In this document: positions 8,610 through 16,415 of the stretch, one piece after another | Layout: each line of letters starts with the position of its first letter | Position numbering within the stretch: the first letter of the stretch is position 1 | From: CAVUCH01 sp963763095 | GTDB taxonomy: Bacteria; Acidobacteriota; Vicinamibacteria; Vicinamibacterales; JAENWD01 | Length of the DNA: 64,000 bases | Assembly: GCA_963763095.1 (NCBI GenBank) | Contig: CAVXNR010000008.1 | Location: 9,137-73,136 of the forward strand | Reading direction: 5' to 3' | Made by a program: the position numbers and the translations under genes | The notes under the pieces: generated by a model | Database searches by the model: none | What the model was told of the DNA's origin: nothing | Seen by the model: the letters and a program-made list of their open reading frames with translations, nothing else

Positions 8610-9494
8610 ATGGACCTGTCCGAGCTCCAGGTGTTCCTGACGGTGGCGTCGGAGCGCAGCTTCTCGCGTGCGGCGGCCAAGCTGCACCGCACCCAGCCGG
8701 CGGTCAGCCAGGCGATTCGGCGGCTGGAAGACGAGCTGGGCGAGCGCCTGTTCGATCGCTCCTCGAAGCAGGGCGCGCTTACCGAGGCCGGCCGCGTCCT
8801 GCGCGAGTACGCGCAGCGGCTCATGCGCCTGTCGGAGGAGGCGGAGCAGGCCGTCCGGGAGCTGCGCGACCTGCGGCGCGGACGCGTGCTCATCGGCGCC
8901 AACGAGGCCGCGGTGCACGCGCTGCTGCCCCTCATCGGACGTTTTCGCTCGGCACACGCACAAATCCAGGTGGACGTGCGACGGGTGCCGTCCCGCCAGG
9001 TGGGAGTCGAGGTCGCGCAAGGGAGCCTCGATTTCGGCGTGATCACCTTTCAGCCAGCCGAGCGGGGCCTTCACACGATCAACATGGGTCCCGATGAACT
9101 GGTCATGCTCGTGCACCCGCAGCACCCGATGGCCGGGCGAAAGCAGGCAACGATGGCGGAGTTCGGCCGCGAGGTCGTGATTGCGCACAATGACCCGTCG
9201 CCGGCCCGGGAGCGCGTGCTGCGCGCGTTCGAGCAGAAGCACGCCCCCATCAACATCCAGGTGGCGCTGCCGAGCCTCGAAGCGATCAAACGCGCGGTCG
9301 AGTTGAGGATGGGAGTCGCGCTCCTGCCGAAGCGGTGCGCCTTGTCGGAGATCGCAAACGGGAAGCTTGCCGCGGTGCGCATCCCGCAGGTCCGCCTGGT
9401 GCGGCAGCTGCGCCTCGTCTACCGCCGCGCGGGGGACCTGTCCCACGCGGCGCAGGCGTTTCTGGTCGTGGCCAAGGAGCAGCACCCGGACTGA
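8610..9494 (+). CDS. LysR-family transcriptional regulator
   Basis: 294 residues. It has an N-terminal winged helix-turn-helix (MDLSELQVFLTVASERSFSR, followed by AAAKLHRTQPAVSQAIRRLE) and a C-terminal periplasmic-binding-like effector domain. It sits between leuA (divergent) and leuD (convergent), so it probably controls leucine biosynthesis genes in response to a pathway intermediate; the effector is unknown. A palindromic hairpin follows its stop codon directly. Confidence 0.92.
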   Translation: MDLSELQVFLTVASERSFSRAAAKLHRTQPAVSQAIRRLEDELGERLFDRSSKQGALTEAGRVLREYAQRLMRLSEEAEQAVRELRDLRRGRVLIGANEAAVHALLPLIGRFRSAHAQIQVDVRRVPSRQVGVEVAQGSLDFGVITFQPAERGLHTINMGPDELVMLVHPQHPMAGRKQATMAEFGREVVIAHNDPSPARERVLRAFEQKHAPINIQVALPSLEAIKRAVELRMGVALLPKRCALSEIANGKLAAVRIPQVRLVRQLRLVYRRAGDLSHAAQAFLVVAKEQHPD

Positions 9495-9500
9495 ACGATT

Positions 9501-9528
9501 GTCCGCCGGAACTGAAGTTCCGGCGGAC
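9501..9528. repeat. Perfect palindrome between LysR and leuD (TTCA/TGAA family)
   Basis: A 12-base stem GTCCGCCGGAAC / GTTCCGGCGGAC surrounds a TGAA loop, seven bases after the LysR stop. It lies between convergent genes and may serve as a bidirectional stop. Confidence 0.6.
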
Positions 9529-9560
9529 AGGGATAGGTCGCGAGGTCCGGGCGCCAGCAA

Positions 9561-10157
9561 TCAGCCGCGAGCCGCGAACCCGCGTGTGTACGGGAGCCGC
9601 GCGGCAACGACGCGGACTTGATCAAGATTCTGGAGCAGCATGCCCGTGCCGTCCCACAGGCCTGACGTCAACGCGTCGCGGGCCGACGCGGGCATGTCCG
9701 CGGGGGTTCGCAGCGACGCTCCGTCCACGGTCAGGGACTCCAGATCGACGGTCACGGTCGTGAGCGGATCCTGTTCGACCGCCGCCATCAGCTGTTCGAT
9801 GGCCCCGGGCGGCACCGTCACGCAGGGCAGCCCGAGCTGGACCGCGTTGCCGAAGAAGATTTCCGAGTAGCCCTCGCCGACGACGGCCTGGATGCCCCAC
9901 CGCTGCAGCGCCTGCGGCGCGTGCTCGCGCGACGAGCCGCAGCCGAAGTTCCGGTTCACGAGCAGCACCGACGCGCCGGCGTACCGCGGATCGTCGAAGG
10001 GGTGCCCGCCGCCGGTGCGGTCGTCGGCGAACACGTGCTGTTCCAGTCCCTCGAAAGACACCGCTTTGAGGTAGCGTGCGGGGATGATCCGGTCGGTGTC
10101 GATGTCGTGTCCGCGCAGTGGCAGTGCGCGGCCGGTGATACGGACGACGCGGGTCAT
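9561..10157 (-). CDS. leuD: 3-isopropylmalate dehydratase small subunit
   Basis: 198 residues, normal for LeuD. It forms the swivelling domain of isopropylmalate isomerase together with LeuC. Diagnostic runs are GHDIDTDRIIPARYLK, NFGCGSSREHAPQAL and GNAVQLGLPCV. Its ATG overlaps the leuC stop (ATGA), as expected for a coupled heterodimer. Confidence 0.96.
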   Translation of the reverse strand: MTRVVRITGRALPLRGHDIDTDRIIPARYLKAVSFEGLEQHVFADDRTGGGHPFDDPRYAGASVLLVNRNFGCGSSREHAPQALQRWGIQAVVGEGYSEIFFGNAVQLGLPCVTVPPGAIEQLMAAVEQDPLTTVTVDLESLTVDGASLRTPADMPASARDALTSGLWDGTGMLLQNLDQVRVVAARLPYTRGFAARG

Positions 10158-11575
10158 GCTCCGACCTCCGCTCGTGACAGCATCTGCCGGACGTCCACCA
10201 CCTCCCCGGCGATCGCAGCGGCGGCGACCATGGCCGGGGACATCAGGAGCGTACGTCCCGTCGGGCTGCCCTGGCGGCCCTTGAAGTTCCGGTTCGACGA
10301 GGACGCGCAGATCTCACGTCCGTTCAGCCGATCGGGGTTCATCGCCAGGCACATGGAGCAACCGGCGCCGCGCCACTCGAAGCCGGCCGCCTGGAAGACC
10401 TCGTGCAGCCCCTCGCGCTCCGCGGCCCGCCGCACGCGCTCGGAGCCAGGCACGACGAGGGCCCGCACATGAGGCGCGACGCGGTTGCCGGCGACCACGC
10501 GCGCCGCCTCGCGCAGATCCGACAGGCGGCTGTTCGTGCACGACCCCACGAAGGCGACGTCGATGGGCGTACCCGCGATTGCGGCGCCGCCGTCGAACCC
10601 CATGAACAGGAGCGCCTCCGCCACGCCAGCCTGTTCGGACGGAGGGACCTCCGCGGCCGATGGGATCCGACCGCCGATTCCGATCGACTGGCCGGGATTG
10701 ATGCCCCAGGTCACGGTTGGCTCCAGGCTGTTGGCATCAATGGTCACCTCATCATCGAAGCGGGCGTCGGCGTCCGACGCCATCGCAGACCACCAGCGTA
10801 CGGCCTCGTCGAAGTTCTGGCCGGCCGGAGCGAACGGACGGTCCCGCAGGTACGCGAACGTCGTCTTGTCCGGGTTCACGTACCCGACGCGTGCCGCGCC
10901 TTCGATGGACATGTTGCAGATCGTCATCCGCTCGTCCATGGACATGCGCTCGATCGTGTCGCCGGCATACTCGTACGCGTAGCCCGCGCCGCCCTTGACG
11001 CCGAGCCGCTGGATGACGGTCAAAATGACATCCTTCGCGTAGACCCCGTGCGGCACGCGGCCAGTGACGCTGATGCGGCGCACCTTCAGCGGCTCCATCG
11101 CGAGGCATCCGCTGGCGAGCACGTCTCGGACCTGCGATGTCCCGATGCCGAACGCCACCGAGCCGAACGCCCCGTGGGTGGACGTGTGGCTGTCGCCACA
11201 GGCGATCGTCATGCCGGGTTGCGTGAGCCCGAGCTCCGGGCCGATCACGTGCACGATGCCCTGGTGCTCGCTGCCGAGATCGTACAGCGGGATCCCGTGC
11301 GCGCGGCAGTTGTGCTCGAGCGCCGTGATCATCTGCTCGGCCATGGTGTCGAGGAACGGCCGCTGCCTCGTCGTCGTCGGCACGATGTGATCGACCGTGG
11401 CGAACGTGCGATCGGGAAACGCCACGGCCCAGCCACGAGCCCGCAACATGTCGAACGCCTGAGGGCTCGTAACCTCGTGGACGAGGTGCAGGCCGATGAA
11501 GAGCTGAGTCTGGCCAGTGGGCAGCTGGCGGACGGCGTGAGCGTCCCACACTTTCTGAAGGAGTGTCTTACCCAT
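10154..11575 (-). CDS. leuC: 3-isopropylmalate dehydratase large subunit
   Basis: 473 residues of the aconitase superfamily. The [4Fe-4S] ligands are seen in VGSCTNSR and near the C-terminus in GAGCSMCLAMNPD; CGDSHTSTHGAFG and SSNRNFKGRQG are also canonical. With LeuD it isomerises 2- to 3-isopropylmalate. The start ATG lies about eight bases after a GATAAA sequence (minus strand), so the transcript may have almost no 5' leader. Confidence 0.96.
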   Translation of the reverse strand: MGKTLLQKVWDAHAVRQLPTGQTQLFIGLHLVHEVTSPQAFDMLRARGWAVAFPDRTFATVDHIVPTTTRQRPFLDTMAEQMITALEHNCRAHGIPLYDLGSEHQGIVHVIGPELGLTQPGMTIACGDSHTSTHGAFGSVAFGIGTSQVRDVLASGCLAMEPLKVRRISVTGRVPHGVYAKDVILTVIQRLGVKGGAGYAYEYAGDTIERMSMDERMTICNMSIEGAARVGYVNPDKTTFAYLRDRPFAPAGQNFDEAVRWWSAMASDADARFDDEVTIDANSLEPTVTWGINPGQSIGIGGRIPSAAEVPPSEQAGVAEALLFMGFDGGAAIAGTPIDVAFVGSCTNSRLSDLREAARVVAGNRVAPHVRALVVPGSERVRRAAEREGLHEVFQAAGFEWRGAGCSMCLAMNPDRLNGREICASSSNRNFKGRQGSPTGRTLLMSPAMVAAAAIAGEVVDVRQMLSRAEVGA

Positions 11576-11654
11576 AACCGGAGTTTATCAGGGCGCCGCC
11601 GCAGTGTGACTCGCGGTGATACGGTCCTCGCTCGCCGCTTATGGGCAGAGCTCA

Positions 11655-11682
11655 GACTGCAGACTTGCAGGCTGCAGCCTGC
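11655..11682. repeat. Degenerate heptad run ending in a 16-base palindrome
   Basis: AGACTGC, AGACTTGC, AGGCTGC and AGCCTGC follow one another, and GCAGGCTGCAGCCTGC (11667-11682) is self-complementary. It lies between the photolyase stop and the leuC start. It resembles the heptad elements elsewhere in the window but is more degenerate. Confidence 0.4.
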
Positions 11683-11752
11683 CGGCCTTGGCTGGCTCAG
11701 ACGCAGGCTCGGTCAGACGCCTGCAGCCGCGCATGTCGCCCACCTCGCGGGC

Positions 11753-13246
11753 TCACAACAGCGACGGCTGTCCCGGGTCCGCGGCCACGGGCGCGTAGCG
11801 CGCGAGGTAGCTCTTCACGCGCAACTTGCGCGCGGTGTTGGCAGAACTCATGTAACGCACCGTGCCGAACACCGGCCGCTCGAACCACGGCCGATCGTAG
11901 CGGCCGAGCGTCCAGAAAATGCCGCTGTAAGAGTTCGGATCGCGGCCGTCGAGCGCGTACTTGTTGTTCAACTCGATCATCAGGGCGAGTGCTTCCTCGG
12001 GTGAGGCGGTCCATTCGAGGATCTTCTTGCCCCACAGCATTCGCAGGTAGTTGTGGATGCGGCCCTCCCGGACGAGCTGTCGCTGTGCCGCGTTCCACAG
12101 TAGATCGTGCGTGCGGCCTGCCTCGAACTCCTCGAGCGTGTACACGTGCTCCCGTTCGTCGTCTCCGTGAAGCGCGAGCGTGGTGCGGGCCCATGCCGGC
12201 AGCGACCCGTACTGGTCGTAATCCAGCGGCCGCGTCGCACACATGTTGAATCCCAGCTCGCGCCACGTGACGATCTGATCGAGAAACGCCCCTGCGCCGG
12301 GTCCGACGCCCCACCAGCCTTCGCGTGCGCCGCTCGTGCGCTGCGAGACCTCGCCGAGCCAGCCTTCGCGCTGCAGCACCGCCTGCACGACCGCGTGCGG
12401 CGACAGGTGCCCGAAGTGCAGATACGGCGAGAGACGGCTCGTCACATCCCGCTCGAGGTCGTTCCGGTCGTCCGCATAGCACGGCAGCCCGGATGACAGG
12501 AACTGCGCGAGCGCCGCGTCAGCTGCAGTCACGCCGCCGCGGAGCGCCGTTGGGCCCACGGTGTGGTCTATGGGCAGGGCGGCCAGCCCTGAGGTACCTG
12601 CCAGAACGCCTGGGTCGGCCGCCGGCCAGCGTAGCAGAACGTCTGCTGGTACAACCGGTCCTTTCACCGCCGGCAGGTTCAGCAGCGGGTCGGCTGACGG
12701 ACGATCGCCGATATGCGTCGCCAGCGTGCGCTGGAGGAAGCGGCGGAACGCGTAGGCAGACGTGAACGTCTGTGTGGCAAGGTGAATGGGCAACAGCCCG
12801 TTCCCGTCGACCTGCTCGAACCGCACCGGCACCTGCCGTGCGGCCGCAGCCACCATCCGCGGAAGCATGAAAGCGGGATAGTCGTCGGTCACGACGAGGG
12901 CCGCGCGCCCGGCCAGAGCGGCGAGCAGACCGCGGCCAGCGCCCGCGGACGGCTCGACGTACGGAAAGTAGGCGATGCCCCGCGCGGCCAGGCGGGCGGC
13001 GTTGTCGGCCATCCCGTCGATCACGAACCGGTGCAGGCGATCGCTCGCCCAGCTATAGCCGACCCGCAATGGCTCGAACACGAGGAGCGGCTTGCCGAGC
13101 TCGCGCGCCCAACCCGCGGCGCGCTCGAGCGCGAAGTTCCACGTCACGCGGCGCTGCGCGATCATCCAGTAGAGAACAAAGGCGGCGTCAGAGTCCGGCG
13201 GCCGGTCGACCAGCGCAGTCGTGCGTGCAGCCGCGAATTGCGTCAC
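11753..13246 (-). CDS. Class II-type deoxyribodipyrimidine photolyase
   Basis: About 497 residues from GTG 13246. It uses light and FAD to split UV-induced cyclobutane pyrimidine dimers. Class II features are the N-terminal FVLYWMIAQRRVTWNFALERA block, the C-terminal LRMLWGKKILEWT stretch, NKYALDGRDPNSYSGIFWTL and GRYDRPWFERPVFGTVRYM. The GTG is chosen because upstream codons show no similarity. It is divergent from the bacilliredoxin gene, a plausible stress-response neighbour. Confidence 0.9.
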   Translation of the reverse strand: MTQFAAARTTALVDRPPDSDAAFVLYWMIAQRRVTWNFALERAAGWARELGKPLLVFEPLRVGYSWASDRLHRFVIDGMADNAARLAARGIAYFPYVEPSAGAGRGLLAALAGRAALVVTDDYPAFMLPRMVAAAARQVPVRFEQVDGNGLLPIHLATQTFTSAYAFRRFLQRTLATHIGDRPSADPLLNLPAVKGPVVPADVLLRWPAADPGVLAGTSGLAALPIDHTVGPTALRGGVTAADAALAQFLSSGLPCYADDRNDLERDVTSRLSPYLHFGHLSPHAVVQAVLQREGWLGEVSQRTSGAREGWWGVGPGAGAFLDQIVTWRELGFNMCATRPLDYDQYGSLPAWARTTLALHGDDEREHVYTLEEFEAGRTHDLLWNAAQRQLVREGRIHNYLRMLWGKKILEWTASPEEALALMIELNNKYALDGRDPNSYSGIFWTLGRYDRPWFERPVFGTVRYMSSANTARKLRVKSYLARYAPVAADPGQPSLL

Positions 13247-13401
13247 AATAGGATTACGACGCGCACAGTGGTGAACCCGTCCCCGCAACGCCGGGGCTGA
13301 AGCGTCCCCCAGCGCAGGGTCGGGGCCGAAGGCGTCGGTAGACAGCATAGGGCCAGGGCCGAAGCGCCCCGGCCGATTCTGAACAGAACAAGGAGATCTT
13401 G

Positions 13402-13839
13402 GTGGCATACCCCGAATTCTTCGTCGCGCCCATGCGCGAGGAGCTCACACAGATCGGCATCGAGGAGCTGCGCACGGCAGCCGACGTGGACAAGGCCCTC
13501 ACCCAGAAAGGCACGACGCTGCTCGTCGTGAACTCGGTGTGCGGCTGCGCAGCCGGCCGGGCTCGCCCTGCGCTGGCGGAAGCGGTGAAGCACCCACAGA
13601 AGCCGGACCGCATGACCACGGTGTTTGCGGGCGCCGATCTCGAGGCGACCGCCCGCGCCCGCGAGTATCTCACCGGGTATCCGCCCTCGTCGCCCGCCGT
13701 GGCGCTGCTGCGTGACGGGCAGCTCGTGTGGATGATGGAGCGCCGTCAGATCGAGAGCCAGGGCATGGACGCGATCGTCCGCGACCTGACGACCGCGTTC
13801 GACCAGCACTGCGCGCGGGAGACGGCGGACAGGGCGTAA
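13402..13839 (+). CDS. BrxA/BrxB-type bacilliredoxin
   Basis: 145 residues of the YphP/YqiW (DUF1094) family. It starts at GTG 13402, six bases after AAGGAG. The active-site NSVCGCAAG (Cys47-Gly-Cys49) and the N-terminal PMREELTQIGIEELRT block are diagnostic. Bacilliredoxins remove bacillithiol from mixed disulfides in Firmicutes; the thiol partner in this organism is unknown. Stands alone on the plus strand. Confidence 0.88.
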   Translation: MAYPEFFVAPMREELTQIGIEELRTAADVDKALTQKGTTLLVVNSVCGCAAGRARPALAEAVKHPQKPDRMTTVFAGADLEATARAREYLTGYPPSSPAVALLRDGQLVWMMERRQIESQGMDAIVRDLTTAFDQHCARETADRA

Positions 13840-13847
13840 CTACAAAG

Positions 13848-14008
13848 GGCGCTGGGCGCTGGGCGCTAGGCGTTGGCTGTTCAAATCCGGCAACCAGGCC
13901 GGCCGCAAACCAGCTCGCTTTTGTCCTCGCCCAGTGCCTGGGTTGTTGTCTCCACGAGTCGAGTGAAGAAGGCTGGTATCGGCTGGTCCAGCCCAGCGCC
14001 CAGCGCCA
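13848..14008. repeat. Heptad-repeat element (GGGCGCT) with inverted copy
   Basis: Three tandem GGGCGCT units and a variant AGGCGTT (13848-13875) face an inverted run (CCAGCCC, AGCGCCC, AGCGCCA; 13988-14008) across about 110 bases. The element fills the gap between bacilliredoxin and moaA. No gene is seen inside. Confidence 0.6.
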
Positions 14009-14013
14009 AGAAA

Positions 14014-15034
14014 TCACCCCCCTCGTGTGTGCATCTCCAGGTGCGGGTCGCGCCGGAGCCGGCTCACCGGGATGAACGGTGTGCGCTCCCGTTCGGCGGC
14101 CCGCAATTCCGCTCCCCGGTCTTCGCGCAGGCTCCAGACCCTCGCAATCACGTCCGCAATCGCCTCGTCCGACGCTCCCGAGCGCAGCAAGGCGCGGAGG
14201 TCGGTGCCCTCCCGCGCGTACAGGCACCGGAACCACAGGCCGTCGGCCGTCAGCCGGCTGCGGTCGCACGTGCGGCAGAAGGGCGCAGTGGTCGAGGAGA
14301 TGATCCCGAACGTCGTGCCATCAGGGAGCATGAAGCGGTCGGCCGGAGCCCACGACCCATCGAGGATCGGCGTAATCGCTCCGTACGACGCCTCGACCGC
14401 CTGCAGCATTTCCTTTCGCGAGAAAACACGGCCGGGCGACCACTGCGTGGCGCCGCCGACATCCATGTACTCGATGAACCGGACTTCCGCGCCGATGGCC
14501 CGGGCGTACTCGAGCAGCGGCACGATCTCATCGTCGTTCGTGCCGCGCAGGATCACGCAATCGATTTTGACGTGGTCGAAGTGCGCACGTGCGGCGTCGA
14601 TCCCGGCCAGCACGCGCGGCAGCTCCTTGAAGCGCGTGAGCGCCTGAAAGCGGTCTGCTCGCAGGGTGTCGAGGCTGACGGTGATCCTGTGCAGACCGGC
14701 GTCCCTCAGCGGAGCTGCGAGTTCGCCGAGCAGCACGCCGTTGGTCGTGAGCGCCAGGTCGTCTATGCGGGCGCTCGTCGCCAGCTGGCGGATGAGACCC
14801 GGCAGATCACGGCGGAGCAGCGGTTCCCCACCGGTGAGCCGGACTCTCCGCACGCCGAGCGTCGTAAAGACGCTGGCGAGGCGCACGATCTCCTCGAACT
14901 GCAGGATGTCCTGTCGTGGCAGCCAGACGTACTCCTCCTCCGGCATGCAGGTACTGGCAGCGCAGGTTGCAGCGATCCGTGACCGAGATGCGAAGGCTGC
15001 CGAGCGGCCGCGCAAGGCGGTCGAGGATAGGCAC
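14014..15034 (-). CDS. moaA: GTP 3',8-cyclase, molybdenum cofactor biosynthesis (frameshifted in the radical-SAM motif)
   Basis: Radical SAM enzyme that starts molybdopterin synthesis from GTP. The N-terminus (GSLRISVTDRCNLRCQY) and the rest (CMPEEEYVWLPRQDILQFEE) are in different frames. Removing one base at GGTAC 14950-14954 restores the CxxxCxxC cluster motif, giving 339 residues. LTGGEPLLRRDL, the second cluster motif FCRTCDRSRL and the conserved C-terminal Gly-Gly are intact. Start GTG 15034. Because the C-terminus is fully conserved, the break is more likely a sequence error than decay. No other moa gene is visible in the window. Confidence 0.88.
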
Positions 15035-15050
15035 GGGTAATTATTGATCG

Positions 15051-15100
15051 CCAGCGCTCGGCCCTGGCGCTCGGCTTCTGGGCGCTGGGCGCTGGGCCTG
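15051..15100. repeat. Heptad-repeat element (GGGCGCT), second copy
   Basis: GGGCGCT occurs twice and GGGCCTG once at 15080-15100, preceded by related CCAGCGCT/CTGGCGCT words. It lies just upstream of moaA and shares its unit with the element downstream of moaA. Confidence 0.5.
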
Positions 15101-15125
15101 AGCGGGCCCGACGGCGCCGCTAACA

Positions 15126-15149
15126 TGTGGGGCAGGGCTTCAGCCCTGC
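15126..15149. repeat. Intergenic palindrome, TGTGG/TTCA family
   Basis: TGTGGG flank, stem GCAGGGC, loop TTCA, stem GCCCTGC. The same sequence recurs at 20957-20980. Confidence 0.65.
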
Positions 15150-15173
15150 TGACACCAGAGCGGAAGCGCCCGG

Positions 15174-16283
15174 TCACGCACGAACAACAGGCAGAAAAGG
15201 TCGCGCGGTCCGTTGCCTTGCGAACGAGCGGTCCCAACGCCCCGGGATGTCAGCCGCGCAGTCGGGACAACGGCCGTCCGGGGTCACCTCGTACGTCTTG
15301 ATCAGGTAGCCGTACCGCGAAATGAGGACCCGGCTGCAGGAAACGCAGCGGGTATCTTCCAGCGTGCCGACGCGGCCGGGGAGGTTTCCCGCGTAAATGT
15401 AATGCAGGCCCGCCCGTCCGCCGATGGCTGCGGCCTTTATCAGCATCTCCGGGGTGGTGTTGCCTGGAGCCGTCATGTGGTAGTCGGCGTGGAATGCGGT
15501 CACGTGCCACGGGATGTCGGGTGACACGCTCGCGATGAACTCGGTCAGCCGGGTGATCTCATCGTCGCTGTCGTTGAACCCGGGAATGAGGAGCGTGACG
15601 ATCTCCACCCACACCCCCGACGCGTGCAGGTACCGGATCGTGTCGAGAATCGGCTCGAGGCGGCCGCCCAGCTCCCGGTAGCGGCGATCGTTGAAGCTCT
15701 TGAGATCGACCTTGTAGAGATCAATGTGGGGCCGGAGGTAGTCGAGCACCTGCGGCGTGCCGTTGCCATTCGACACGAAGCCCGTCATCACTCCAGCCTC
15801 GCGTGCTGCCTTGAAGATGGCCACGCCCCACTCGGCGGTAATCAGCGGCTCGTTGTAAGTGCTGACCACCACACGCGCCCCCTCATCGAGCGCGGCGCGG
15901 ACCAGACTCTCCGGTGTGGCGGCTCGCGGCAGGGCCACCGCCTCAGGGTCGCGCAGCGCCTGCGACGTGACCCAGTTCTGGCAGTAGCTGCAGTGCAGGT
16001 CGCAGCCGAGCATCCCGAAGCTGAACGCCAGGGCACCAGGAATGGCGTGAAAGAACGGTTTCTTCTCAATCGGATCGCACTGCACGCCCCCGACATAACC
16101 CCACGGACCGTAGAGCTGTCCGTTCCGAACGCCGCGGACTTTGCAGACGCCGACGGCGCCCTCCGGAATGGGGCAGCGATGTCCGCAGGCGAGGCAGCGA
16201 ATCCTCTTCTCGTCAATCCGCTCGGAGAGCTCACGCGCGGCGACGCGAGTCCGCTCGTCGAGCACGTCCTTGAGGGTGGGCAC
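15174..16283 (-). CDS. amrS: AmmeMemoRadiSam-system radical SAM enzyme AmrS
   Basis: 369 residues. A zinc-ribbon-like start (RCLACGHRCPIPEG) is followed by the long AmrS preamble (GYVGGVQCDPIEKKPFFH) and the radical SAM motif MLGCDLHCSYCQNW. A second pair of CxxC motifs lies at the C-terminus (CVSCSR, CPDC). In its family this protein is often encoded with Memo and AMMECR1 proteins; neither is seen in this window. The reaction is not known from sequence alone. It is immediately upstream of moaA on the same strand, separated by repeats. Confidence 0.88.
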   Translation of the reverse strand: MPTLKDVLDERTRVAARELSERIDEKRIRCLACGHRCPIPEGAVGVCKVRGVRNGQLYGPWGYVGGVQCDPIEKKPFFHAIPGALAFSFGMLGCDLHCSYCQNWVTSQALRDPEAVALPRAATPESLVRAALDEGARVVVSTYNEPLITAEWGVAIFKAAREAGVMTGFVSNGNGTPQVLDYLRPHIDLYKVDLKSFNDRRYRELGGRLEPILDTIRYLHASGVWVEIVTLLIPGFNDSDDEITRLTEFIASVSPDIPWHVTAFHADYHMTAPGNTTPEMLIKAAAIGGRAGLHYIYAGNLPGRVGTLEDTRCVSCSRVLISRYGYLIKTYEVTPDGRCPDCAADIPGRWDRSFARQRTARPFLPVVRA

Positions 16284-16355
16284 CTACAAGTTGTAGCGCC
16301 CCGAGGGGCAGTCCGCAAGGGGCGACGTCGAAGAAACAGAGCCGGGCCATTTCAG

Positions 16356-16381
16356 CGTGGAGCGGACTTCAGTCCTGGCGC
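16356..16381. repeat. Intergenic palindrome, GTGG/TTCA family (imperfect)
   Basis: GTGGAGCGGAC-TTCA-GTCCTGGC between recQ and amrS; the stem carries mismatches. Confidence 0.45.
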
Positions 16382-16415
16382 GACGCGGGGGGAGCTCGTG
16401 CGATCGAGCGCCGGC

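Noticed and set aside
8595..9560. A 321-codon open frame opposite the LysR gene
   Set aside because: The LysR helix-turn-helix is unmistakable on the other strand.
14941..14960. Programmed ribosomal frameshifting in moaA and the other shifted genes
   Set aside because: No slippery heptamer or downstream structure is shared, and +1 insertions at GTAC recur in unrelated genes, which fits an error or mutation pattern better.
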